This document shows, one piece after another, positions 52,756 to 61,805 of a stretch of DNA of 64,000 nt (its first letter is position 1; every line of letters starts with the position of its first letter). The DNA is taken from the NCBI GenBank assembly GCA_028877215.1, contig JAPPFJ010000006.1, forward strand, positions 83,643 to 147,642, given 5' to 3'. A model generated the notes under the pieces. The model worked only from the letters and a program-made list of their open reading frames with translations. It ran no database searches and was not told where the DNA came from. This stretch comes from Gemmatimonadota bacterium. Lineage in GTDB: Bacteria; Latescibacterota; UBA2968; GCA-2709665. Position numbers and translations under genes: made by a program.

Positions 52756-55700
52756 ATGCTGCGCAAACTAGGCGGCGTGATTCTTTGGCTGATCGCGATC
52801 TTTATGCTTTCGTCGGTTACCGTGTTCAACCCGGGACAGGTAACCGACTTTTTTGTTCGTGTGTTCAATATCAAGCCAAGTGTTCCGCAGTTGCGCGAGG
52901 AAAAACCCTCCCGAAGAGACGAAAGCATCCAGGATTTCGCCGATCGGATCTCCGAGGAGAGTCTTCAGGAAACCGTATCCGCGCTCACAGGAATGGGTTC
53001 TCGCGTGCCAGGGTATCCGGGGCACAAGAAGGCCTTCGAATACGTCAAAAGCCGTTTCGAGGCGCTGGGCCTGGAGGACATTACGGTCGAGGAACACCAC
53101 GTAACGGTGCCGATCGACAAGGGCGCGAAGCTGGAGGTCATGGACTCCGGTGTTAAGATCCGGCTTTACGGACTCTGGCCCAATCATGTACAGACGCCTT
53201 CCCTGCCGGAACAGGGCGTTACCGGCACACTGATCGACGCGGGAGACGGATCGTTCAAGGCGTTGAATTCGAAACCTGTGAAAAACAGCATCGCATTGAT
53301 GCAATTCGATTGCGGTCAGAACTACCTCAATCCCCGCATGTTGGGAGCGCAGGCCGTCATTTTCTACGATAACGGAGGCGTGAGCAGAGGACAGGCACTG
53401 GAGAAAATCCTCCAGGTGCCGGTGGACGTGCCGAGGTTCTGGGTGGAGAGAGACGACGCGATCCGTCTTGCTTCACTGGCGGAGTCCGGTACCATGCTCG
53501 TGAACGTCACGTCTAGAATGGATTGGGAAAAGGTCCCCACGTGGAACATCTATGCCACCCTGCCCGGCTCCGAAGATTACGTCACTGAGCGTGAAGAACG
53601 GAAGTGGAAGGACGAGATGGTTGTCCTGAGTTCGTTTTACGACGCCATTTCCGTCGTTCCGGCACTGGCCCCTGGCGCGGAGAATGCCACAGGGCTGGCT
53701 TCCCTTCTCGAAGTCGCGGCTGCGTTGAAAGATAATTCCTGGCTTGACGCTTCCTCGCGGCTGGCGCAACTGCCGAGGTATACGGTAAAATTCCTTGTGA
53801 CTGGCGCACATTTCCAGGGGTTGGCCGGCATCAATGATTTTCTGTTCAGGCATTCGAGGGAAAGCGACCACTTCCGGGAGACCATTCCGGACGTACAGAA
53901 GATCGACTTCCGTCTATACGTCGGGTTCGACCTGTCGAGCGAAACGGACCAGATCGCCAGCTTCTCGCACGGTACGTTCATCAACCCGAACTGGTCAACC
54001 AACAACTACGAAAACAACCTGCTTGCACCCTACGCCAAGAAGTTCAACAAATACCTGGCCAAAGTCTATCCCGGCGAGGTTCGCCACGTCGACGCTGTCG
54101 CGCCGCCGAAGCGAACCTGGAAGAACTACATGCCCATCCGGCTGGGATTCGACAGCGAAGCGGTCAAATTCGTCGGGAAGGAAGGAATCACGCTGGCCAG
54201 CCCTTCCACAACCCGCGAAAGGGTTGATACGCCAGCCGACCAGTTGGAATACGTCAACTTCTCCAACCTGGCCCGCCAGACACGTACGGCAACCGGCATG
54301 CTGCTGAAGGCGTTGGAAGATCCCGAGTTCTTCCGGGTGTCCAAACTCAAGCTTCAGGACCTCGGGCACAGCATGAAGGGGCGAATTCTCTGGTTCGAAC
54401 GGGATGCCGATTTTGCGATCCCACGCGTACCCGTACCGGGGGCGATCGTCACATACCAGCAGCCCGGTCCGGTTGCCAGCTGCGGCGGGGTCCGGACATT
54501 GATTGTGGACAAGACCACGGAAGGCCCCAGATACGTCAGTGATCGCTCCGCGGGGCCCACGTTCGGAACCAAGGAGGAAGTCGAGGCTACAGGGCGGTTC
54601 CGATTCGACATCATGCGTAACCGGTTTACAAATCAGATACTGGCATACGAAATCGACGATCGCGGCAGAATCATCTCGGCACCGGATCTGGGCACGGAAG
54701 GGGAGGAAAAATTCCCGACAAGGCAGGGCTACGGATGGTGGGAGAACGAGATGCTGGCGGTCCTCTTCAAGTGCCGGTCTCTCAGCGTGTTTGAGATCAT
54801 CGATTCCAGTTATCTATCCGCGCTCGATTTCATGACCGTGTTGAATGCGGGCGATTCCCAGCCGATGGAATACGGCTACTATTACATTGAAAACCAAAGT
54901 ATCAAAGAGGGAGATGTCACACGGGCAGCGGTCGCGTTTACGCCCATGAACCCCACTACCGACCGTCCCGATCCCATCAAGATTCTGATGAGCACGGGCC
55001 TGTTTGGCGTGAAATACCTGCTGACCAACGCACCTGAGGAGTTGCTCGAACAACCCGTGGACAAGTGGGATGTTGACGATGAATTGCTGGAGCGATCCCG
55101 GGGTGCAGGTTATCCGCCGGGCGTTATTCTGTATCCGTCGTATAAGGCCGCCAAGGATATGTGGGTGGTCGACGATATCCGGATGAAGCAGCTTGCCCAG
55201 TACGGAATTACCAACGCACGGCTGGAGAAGCTGCACACGCATGCGGCCGACGCGCTGCAGAGGGCGCGCGAGAATCTGGCCAGCCACGACTACGAAGGAT
55301 TTATCGCCGCGTCCAGAGAAGCCTGGGGGCTGGAAGCGCGGGGATACCCCGAAGTCATGTCAACCGCAAACGACACGGTTCGCGGAATTATCTTCTATTT
55401 CATTCTCCTGCTTCCGTTCTCCTTCTTCTGCGAGCGGCTGCTTTTCGGATTCCCGGATATCACCCGCCGTCTCGTCGGCTTTGCGGGGATCTTTGTGCTG
55501 TTCTTCATTATCCTCCGATACGTACATCCGGCATTCAAGCTGAGCAGCACGCCCTATATAATCTTCCTGGCATTTGTGATCATGGCCCTTGGCGGCATTG
55601 CAATGTTCATTGTCGTTTCCAAGTTCGGCGAGGAAGTCAGGAAAATGAAACAGGCCTCCGCGGGCACGTACGAGGCGGACGTGGGTCGGTTGAGCGCGAC

Positions 55701-57552
55701 TGCCGCTTCCATCATTCTGGGTATCTCGAATCTGCGAAAACGACCTCTCCGCACCGGACTGACGGCGATCACGCTGACGTTGCTTACATTTACCGCCCTG
55801 TCGTTTACATCGGTGCAGACGTCCATCAAATTCTATCGATTGCCCAGGGACAACCAGCCGCCGTACCCGGGCGGCCTGGTTCGGGATCGATCCTGGAGAG
55901 GATTGCAGGAATCCGTGCTCCAGTACCTGACCAGCGCCTTCAAGGGCCGTGCGACCATCGTTCCCCGTGCGTGGTATCTTTCTCAGGTTCGCGGGGAACG
56001 TGCATACGTCAATTTCTCGCGGATCACGGATCAGACTTCCTACCTGGGCTCGAGAGATACCTATGTCGATTTCGACGTGGGTATCACCACCGGTAAGGAC
56101 AGCTTCGTAAACGGCTTGCTGGGACTTACCGCGGAAGAACCTGAAATCACCGGCGTCGACCGATACCTGATCAGCGGACGATGGTTTGTCCCCGGAGAGA
56201 CGAACGTGTGTATTCTCCCGAACGATCTCGCGGAACTGGTGGGAATCTTCCCGGAAGACGCCGGGAGTGCGAAGATCGAGATGCTGGGCGGCGTCTTCAC
56301 CGTGATTGGAATCATGGATTCCGAGGGATTCAACAAATACAAGGACATGGACGACGAAAAGCTGACGCCGGTGGATACGGTAAAGGAGAAGGACGACCTG
56401 GCGGACGCTCAGGACCAGGACCCGCGGGTCGTCGCTGCGGCTCCGATCGAGACGTTTACACATCTGGAGTCGACCAATGTGATGATATTGCCTTATGATT
56501 ACGTCCGCAATATCGGAGGCACTCTGAACTCCGTTGCTTTAGCGAACTTCGTGGACGCCCAGGGCAATCCCAGGTCGAACTTCCTGCCTGATGTCGAGGA
56601 ATTCATGACACGGGTTTCTTTGACTATGTTTGTGGGCCACGAAAACAAGGTCACGGTGTACAGCTCCATCGGTTCAACGTCTCTATCGGGATTGGGCACG
56701 CTCTTCATTCCGATTCTGATTGCCGCATTGATCGTGCTGAATACGATGATGGGCGCGGTGTACGAACGGTTCAACGAGATCGGGATTTACTCGGCGGTTG
56801 GGCTGGCGCCCAATCACATTGCGGCGCTGTTTCTGGCGGAAGCGACCGTATTTGCCACGGTGGGCGCCGTGTTCGGATACCTGATTGGACAGGTGCTTGT
56901 TCTCGTGCTGTTTACCCAGGCGCAGGCACAGGGACAACTGCTCAGCCTCGAATTGAACTATTCTTCGTTGTCAGCCATTTCGTCCACATTGATTGTCATG
57001 GCTACGGTATTCCTTTCGACACTGTACCCTGCCAAAAAGGCCGCGGATATGGCCGTGCCTGACGTGACCCGAAAGTGGGAGTTTCCGGAGCCCGAGGGCG
57101 ACAGATGGGTATTCGATTTTCCGTTTACCGTTGGCGGCGCGGAAGTATTGGGTATGTACACGTATCTGACACGCGTATTCGAGTCCTACGGCGAAGGTTC
57201 CGTAGGCGACTTTGTGGCCGATTACGTCCGTTTCACTTCGCAGGACATGCAGGGTGAGCCACAGTATGAGATCAACCTCACGTGCTGGCTTGCGCCATAC
57301 GACCTGGGCATCAGCCAGGAGGTGGCGCTGCTGGCCATTCCAACGAGAGAACACAATATTTACAAGATTGAGGTCGTCATCAACCGGCTCAGCGGCGACG
57401 TGGCCTCGTGGAAACGAATCAACAGGGGTTTCCTGAACGTCCTCCGGAAGCGCTTCCTGGTCTGGCGCACCATTCCACCCGAACTGAAGCACCAGTACGC
57501 GGACGAGGGCAACCGCATTCTGTCAGACACGGTAGAAGAAGCGGCAGTATAG
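52756..57552 (+). CDS. M28-like peptidase domain fused to FtsX-type permease
   Basis: A 1598-residue inner-membrane protein. Order: N-terminal TM (LGGVILWLIAIFMLSSV); a PA/M28-type aminopeptidase region at ~55-530, in which the usual metal-site stretch appears as VVLSSFYDAISVVPALAPGA ENATGLASLLEV (H of the HYD motif replaced by F, second Asp by Glu), so catalysis is doubtful; an unnamed region; TM cluster near 880-960 (GIIFYFILLLPFSFFCERLL); then a MacB/FtsX-like permease part with periplasmic loop and terminal TMs (LIVLNTMMGAVYERFNEIGI, YSAVGLAPNHIAALFLAEAT). No ABC ATPase gene is adjacent. ATG at 52756 follows CAGGAG by six bases. The next gene starts 75 bases on, same strand. Confidence 0.78.
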   Translation: MLRKLGGVILWLIAIFMLSSVTVFNPGQVTDFFVRVFNIKPSVPQLREEKPSRRDESIQDFADRISEESLQETVSALTGMGSRVPGYPGHKKAFEYVKSRFEALGLEDITVEEHHVTVPIDKGAKLEVMDSGVKIRLYGLWPNHVQTPSLPEQGVTGTLIDAGDGSFKALNSKPVKNSIALMQFDCGQNYLNPRMLGAQAVIFYDNGGVSRGQALEKILQVPVDVPRFWVERDDAIRLASLAESGTMLVNVTSRMDWEKVPTWNIYATLPGSEDYVTEREERKWKDEMVVLSSFYDAISVVPALAPGAENATGLASLLEVAAALKDNSWLDASSRLAQLPRYTVKFLVTGAHFQGLAGINDFLFRHSRESDHFRETIPDVQKIDFRLYVGFDLSSETDQIASFSHGTFINPNWSTNNYENNLLAPYAKKFNKYLAKVYPGEVRHVDAVAPPKRTWKNYMPIRLGFDSEAVKFVGKEGITLASPSTTRERVDTPADQLEYVNFSNLARQTRTATGMLLKALEDPEFFRVSKLKLQDLGHSMKGRILWFERDADFAIPRVPVPGAIVTYQQPGPVASCGGVRTLIVDKTTEGPRYVSDRSAGPTFGTKEEVEATGRFRFDIMRNRFTNQILAYEIDDRGRIISAPDLGTEGEEKFPTRQGYGWWENEMLAVLFKCRSLSVFEIIDSSYLSALDFMTVLNAGDSQPMEYGYYYIENQSIKEGDVTRAAVAFTPMNPTTDRPDPIKILMSTGLFGVKYLLTNAPEELLEQPVDKWDVDDELLERSRGAGYPPGVILYPSYKAAKDMWVVDDIRMKQLAQYGITNARLEKLHTHAADALQRARENLASHDYEGFIAASREAWGLEARGYPEVMSTANDTVRGIIFYFILLLPFSFFCERLLFGFPDITRRLVGFAGIFVLFFIILRYVHPAFKLSSTPYIIFLAFVIMALGGIAMFIVVSKFGEEVRKMKQASAGTYEADVGRLSATAASIILGISNLRKRPLRTGLTAITLTLLTFTALSFTSVQTSIKFYRLPRDNQPPYPGGLVRDRSWRGLQESVLQYLTSAFKGRATIVPRAWYLSQVRGERAYVNFSRITDQTSYLGSRDTYVDFDVGITTGKDSFVNGLLGLTAEEPEITGVDRYLISGRWFVPGETNVCILPNDLAELVGIFPEDAGSAKIEMLGGVFTVIGIMDSEGFNKYKDMDDEKLTPVDTVKEKDDLADAQDQDPRVVAAAPIETFTHLESTNVMILPYDYVRNIGGTLNSVALANFVDAQGNPRSNFLPDVEEFMTRVSLTMFVGHENKVTVYSSIGSTSLSGLGTLFIPILIAALIVLNTMMGAVYERFNEIGIYSAVGLAPNHIAALFLAEATVFATVGAVFGYLIGQVLVLVLFTQAQAQGQLLSLELNYSSLSAISSTLIVMATVFLSTLYPAKKAADMAVPDVTRKWEFPEPEGDRWVFDFPFTVGGAEVLGMYTYLTRVFESYGEGSVGDFVADYVRFTSQDMQGEPQYEINLTCWLAPYDLGISQEVALLAIPTREHNIYKIEVVINRLSGDVASWKRINRGFLNVLRKRFLVWRTIPPELKHQYADEGNRILSDTVEEAAV

Positions 57553-57627
57553 GAAGTATACGCTCCGGATCGCGGGCAACCGGCGGGTTGACCCTCGACA
57601 CTCTGCTCCCAACGAGGAGGGGTGGTT

Positions 57628-59676
57628 TTGGCAATCGAACCCAAGGACCCTAGAGAAGAGCAGGAACAGTACGAAAACATCATGCCGGTCGATGCGCCGT
57701 TCGAAGATGGCTTCAATATGAAGACCCTTTGGGCGACGCTGTTCGTGGGCCTGGTGATGCTGCCCGGTGCAATCTATCTTGGCCTGGTTACCGGACAGAA
57801 CATGGCGGGCGCGTCCGAGTGGGTGACCATCATCCTCTTCCTGGAAATCGCCAAAAGGTCCTTCGTGCGGCTGAAGACGCAGGAGGTCCTGGTCATCTAC
57901 TGGGTTGCCGGCGGATTGCTGGGCGTGGGCGTCCGGCTGGGCAGCGCTGCACTGGTGTACGGAGGGCCGTTCGGCGGATTGATCTGGGATCAATACCTGA
58001 TCCAGTCCCCGGCAGCCAGAGGGCTTGCGGATTTCATACCGGACTGGGTGGTTCCCCGGATCAGCGAACATCCGGAGATTTACGCGGAACGTACGTTCCT
58101 GCACGCCGCGTGGTTGAAGCCGATCGGCATCCTCGTTGCATTGACACTGTTAAGCAATACCGCGAGACTGTCGCTTGGGTACGTGATGTTTCGCATTACG
58201 AGCGACATCGAACGGTTGCCGTTTCCGCTGGCTCCCGTTCAGGCCCGCGGGGCCACCGCGCTCGCCGAAACGTCGGCCAAGCAGGAAGGCTGGAGATGGC
58301 GGGTATTCAGTACCGGAGCGTGCATCGGACTGGTCTGGGGCCTTCTGTACGTTGTCGTCCCGACGCTGTCCAGCATATTCCTGACCGATACAGTCCAGAT
58401 CCTTCCCATTCCCTGGATCGATTTCACGGAACAGATCAAAACCATCCTGCCCGCGGCGCTGTTTGGAATAGCAACCGACCTGGGCCACCTGATCGTCGGG
58501 TTTGTTTTGCCGTTCTGGGTGGTTATCGGGTCGTTCGCCGGCGCCGTCCTTGGAAACCTGGTTGTCAATCCGTTTCTGTACAGATGGGAAATCCTGGACC
58601 GCTGGTCCGCGGGCATGACGGCGATACCGACTTCGATCTCCAACCAGTTCGACTTCTGGCTCAGCTTTGGGATCGGCACTTCATTCGTCATCGCGTTCAC
58701 TGGATTCTACCAGGTGTTTCGGGTGCTTATGGAACAACGCCGTCAGAAGCAGCAAACAGGGCATCATACGTCCGGTATCGACCTCGAGGACCTTCCGAAG
58801 GGCCGGTCGGATATGAAGATGATTTACCCTATTCTGTTCTGGGGCGCCGCCACATTGGGCTTTATCGTAATGTGCCAGATGCTGGTTCCCGAGTTCCACT
58901 GGGGCTGGGTCGTGTTCTTCGGACTCATCTACACGCCGATCTCTTCTTATATCGGCGCGCGCATGATCGGCCTGACGGGAAGCCCGTACGGGGCGAGTAT
59001 CCCCTATCTGCGGGAAGCGGGAATACTACTTTCCGGATACAAGGGCGTCGCGGTCTGGTTCGCCCCACTTCCGCTGCATGACCACGGTCTGGCCGTGCCT
59101 ACCTACAAACAGATGGAACTCACGAAAACGAAATTTGTCAGTTACGTGAAATTGACCGCGGTGACCATGGTGGTCATTTTCATCTTCAGCTTCATCTTCT
59201 GGGAATTCATCTGGCGACTGGGACCCATTCCCTCATCCAGCTATTACTATGTGCAGACATTCTGGCCATACGACGCCACGATGACCACGATGTGGCTAAA
59301 GTCGACAATGCCGGACCTCGAAGGGCAAGGGACCGTCGGCGTCGAACTCCTCAAGGGTATCATCAAGCCGGAAATCATCGGCGCCGGATTCGCCGTTGGC
59401 GGCCTCATGTATCTCATTCTGGCCGCGTTGAAGGCGCCTACGCTGTTCTTTTTCGGCTTCGTGGGCTCGCTTGCCACGTGGCCGCATTTCGTGATCCTGC
59501 AGTTTGCCGGCGCACTGCTTGGACGTTACTATTTCGCCAGGCGTTTCGGCGAATCCAAGTGGCGGGCGTACGCACCCATTCTGCTGGCAGGATATTACTG
59601 TGGCATGGGGCTCATCGGTATGACTTCGGTTTCCGTTGTGCTGATTTCAAAGGCCGTCTCCCAGGTCGTGTTCTAG
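57628..59676 (+). CDS. OPT-like multi-pass transporter
   Basis: A 682-residue integral membrane protein with about 14-16 hydrophobic segments (TLFVGLVMLPGAIYLGLVTG, VLVIYWVAGGLLGVGVRLGS, WVVIGSFAGAVLGNLVVNPF, LILAALKAPTLFFFGFVGSL). The N-terminal GLVTGQNMAGASEWVTIILF fits oligopeptide-transporter-superfamily proteins, but a DUF6785-type family of unknown function is the other option. GAGGAGG precedes; TTG at 57628 has the best spacing, GTG at 57622 is possible. It is likely an operon with the M28/FtsX fusion and may move peptides or metal chelates. Its TAG stop is followed at once by a MITE. Confidence 0.65.
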   Translation: MAIEPKDPREEQEQYENIMPVDAPFEDGFNMKTLWATLFVGLVMLPGAIYLGLVTGQNMAGASEWVTIILFLEIAKRSFVRLKTQEVLVIYWVAGGLLGVGVRLGSAALVYGGPFGGLIWDQYLIQSPAARGLADFIPDWVVPRISEHPEIYAERTFLHAAWLKPIGILVALTLLSNTARLSLGYVMFRITSDIERLPFPLAPVQARGATALAETSAKQEGWRWRVFSTGACIGLVWGLLYVVVPTLSSIFLTDTVQILPIPWIDFTEQIKTILPAALFGIATDLGHLIVGFVLPFWVVIGSFAGAVLGNLVVNPFLYRWEILDRWSAGMTAIPTSISNQFDFWLSFGIGTSFVIAFTGFYQVFRVLMEQRRQKQQTGHHTSGIDLEDLPKGRSDMKMIYPILFWGAATLGFIVMCQMLVPEFHWGWVVFFGLIYTPISSYIGARMIGLTGSPYGASIPYLREAGILLSGYKGVAVWFAPLPLHDHGLAVPTYKQMELTKTKFVSYVKLTAVTMVVIFIFSFIFWEFIWRLGPIPSSSYYYVQTFWPYDATMTTMWLKSTMPDLEGQGTVGVELLKGIIKPEIIGAGFAVGGLMYLILAALKAPTLFFFGFVGSLATWPHFVILQFAGALLGRYYFARRFGESKWRAYAPILLAGYYCGMGLIGMTSVSVVLISKAVSQVVF

Positions 59677-59775
59677 CAGTCCGTTGATAGAGTCGCTCTG
59701 CAGGCGTGGCCGCGCAACGCAGTATTTCGACCGCAAGGGCCGGCCGCAGCCCGGATGGGCTCTTTCAACGGGCTG
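59677..59775. mobile_element. MITE-like element, copy 6 (inverted)
   Basis: About 99 bp in inverted orientation: CAGTCCGTTGATAGAGTCGC at the left, AGCCCGGATGGGCTC then TTTCAACGGGCTG at the right. The left end starts at the base after the TAG stop of the OPT-like gene. The remaining 59776-59904 carries the ribosome binding site of the next gene. Confidence 0.7.
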
Positions 59776-59904
59776 CCAGCCTGGAAGCCTGTGTTGTATG
59801 ATGGAACGCCGCCCGGATCCCGGCTGTCTAAGGAACACCCAAGACGCCTGATCCGGGCCGTATTTCATCCGCCTGGATCGGATTTCAACCACAGGGAGGT
59901 TTCA

Positions 59905-60378
59905 ATGAAGCGGGGTGAAAGAATTACGGGACTTGCGCTGACTGCCTTTGTCGTATTGGCGCTTACCATGGATGCAGCGGCACAGCCCGACCGCAGGGGC
60001 GGACGCGAACGGGGACGGCGCGGGGGCGCGGCCCGGATGCGAATGATGTTGCCCCTGGAGCAGACGTTGAGCTTTCTGGCTTTCGACGGAAAGATAGCGT
60101 TGAAAGACGACCAACTGATTAAGATCAGAAAAGCTCTAATGGAAATTCATGGAAGCCGGGCCGAACTGCTGAAAGAAATGCGGAACGGCGCCGACCGGCA
60201 GCAAATCATGGAGAAGCTCGGCCGCCTTCGCAGTTCAATGTTCGAGAAGGTCAAGGCGGTGCTGGACGACAAACAGGATGAAGTCCTGGATGGCTATCTG
60301 GAGAGAATGCGGCGTGGGTTTCAACGTGGACGCGGCGGCGGCCGGCGAGGCGGCGGTCCGCCGGGCGGCGGTGTTTGA
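59905..60378 (+). CDS. Small Spy/CpxP-like periplasmic protein
   Basis: A 157-residue exported protein: signal TGLALTAFVVLALTMDAAA, an Arg/Gly-rich segment, a helical core (LSFLAFDGKIALKDDQLIKI, MEKLGRLRSSMFEKVKAVLD) with the L-x-L-x-x-x-Q pattern seen in Spy/LTXXQ-type proteins, and a low-complexity Gly/Arg/Pro tail. GGGAGG lies seven bases before the ATG at 59905. A metal or stress chaperone role is an inference from the family shape only. The metallophosphoesterase gene follows after nine bases, so they are likely co-transcribed. Confidence 0.65.
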   Translation: MKRGERITGLALTAFVVLALTMDAAAQPDRRGGRERGRRGGAARMRMMLPLEQTLSFLAFDGKIALKDDQLIKIRKALMEIHGSRAELLKEMRNGADRQQIMEKLGRLRSSMFEKVKAVLDDKQDEVLDGYLERMRRGFQRGRGGGRRGGGPPGGGV

Positions 60379-60387
60379 GGTCTTGTG

Positions 60388-61773
60388 ATGAGTCTCCAGG
60401 AGGTCGGACAAAGACTCGAGAAACCGTTCACTTTTGCGGTGGTGGGTGACACGCATTTTCTGCATTCAAAATTCGGCCGCCCGACGGGCGACACCGGCGG
60501 TTCGTTTCGTCCCTTGCAGATTGACCAGTATCTTGAGAGCGTTCGATATGTCCTGATGCCGATGATGGCCTCTCTACAGGAAGTTTCTCCTGAATTCCTG
60601 GTCATCACCGGAGATCTGGTGGAGGGCCATCATGACGTCGAACTCGCGGTCGATGAGATCAAGGAAGGGCTGGAATTCTTCGAGGGATACGGGATTCCGC
60701 TTCTGTTTGCGTGCGGAAACAGGGACAGGGTTGAGGCATTCGACAGCGTTGTGCTTCCGTATCTGGGCCGCTGGCTGGGCAGGAAACCCAGGGAGCGGTT
60801 TTTCTTTCTGGACGTCGCCGGCTGCCGGCTCATTTTCCTCGACACCCCCGCCTGGAAACGGAAGGGCCCACAACGGGAATGGCTGGAACTCGCATTGAAT
60901 GACCGGGAGGCCGCGGGGGTTGATCGGACTTTTCTGTTCGGACATCATCCTGTCTGGCCGCTGGCAAGGGCCTTTTTCACCAACATCGACCTCCATCTCG
61001 ATCTGCCGGAAATACTGCAGGAGCATCCGGTAGACGCTTTTTTTTGTGGGCATACCCACAATCAGAACGTGTTACTTCACCGCACGGATGGACGCCCGGT
61101 TCTGCAGTGCATGTGCGCGTCCATCGGACTCTCCAGTGAGATGCCAACGCCGCTGGACCGGGTACAGGACCTGATACCGCATCCCCAGGATGTGCTGACC
61201 TGTTGGCCAGGCTACCTCGAAAATACGGCACCAGGATGGTTTATTGTTCACGTCGGTCGGACGTCGGTCGAAGCGTCATGGCATCACTTGAATCGAGGTG
61301 TGGAAACACGACTCGTCTGGCAACGCCCGGGAGATCTCTCGGCATTCGAAAAGATGGACCATCCGCCGGATGCCCGGTTGATTTACGACGACCTGAATCA
61401 TATCCGGCGTGCTACCCTGCGGTTCTGCGGATGGCATGCCCTGCGCCAGGACAAACAGGTATTCCTCAATGGCGTGCTGGTTGGCAGCCTCCCTCCCGCG
61501 AACGACTATGCGCCGATCCGGATGGATTTGCCAGCGAAGTGCCTTGAACAGCTGCGTATGGAAAACCGGCTCGAGATCCAGGTCCCCCGGAACGAGGCAT
61601 GTACGCTGGGCAACTTTATACTCGAAGCGGTCTTGCCGGGTGGACGATTTGTGCGTACACGCCCGACAGGCGAGATATTTACCTGGTCCGACCGGTGGGG
61701 CGCGTGGAATTCAAGCTTGCTGATGAAGATGAAGCCGGGACGACCGGCAATGACATTATTGTGTTTCCAATGA
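60388..61773 (+). CDS. Calcineurin-like metallophosphoesterase
   Basis: A 461-residue protein with the metal-binding motifs in order: VVGDTHFL (D-x-H), VITGDLVEGHHD (GD), CGNRDR (GNxD), FGHHPVW (GHH) and CGHTHNQN (GHTH). The last ~150 residues are a beta-rich extra domain. There is no signal peptide, so it is probably cytoplasmic. It hydrolyses phosphomono- or diesters; the substrate cannot be told. ATG at 60388 is preferred over GTG at 60385 because GAGG stands seven bases before it. It follows the Spy-like gene closely. Confidence 0.88.
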   Translation: MSLQEVGQRLEKPFTFAVVGDTHFLHSKFGRPTGDTGGSFRPLQIDQYLESVRYVLMPMMASLQEVSPEFLVITGDLVEGHHDVELAVDEIKEGLEFFEGYGIPLLFACGNRDRVEAFDSVVLPYLGRWLGRKPRERFFFLDVAGCRLIFLDTPAWKRKGPQREWLELALNDREAAGVDRTFLFGHHPVWPLARAFFTNIDLHLDLPEILQEHPVDAFFCGHTHNQNVLLHRTDGRPVLQCMCASIGLSSEMPTPLDRVQDLIPHPQDVLTCWPGYLENTAPGWFIVHVGRTSVEASWHHLNRGVETRLVWQRPGDLSAFEKMDHPPDARLIYDDLNHIRRATLRFCGWHALRQDKQVFLNGVLVGSLPPANDYAPIRMDLPAKCLEQLRMENRLEIQVPRNEACTLGNFILEAVLPGGRFVRTRPTGEIFTWSDRWGAWNSSLLMKMKPGRPAMTLLCFQ

Positions 61774-61805
61774 GTACAACATAGACCAGGTTTTCGAAAA
61801 CCTCA

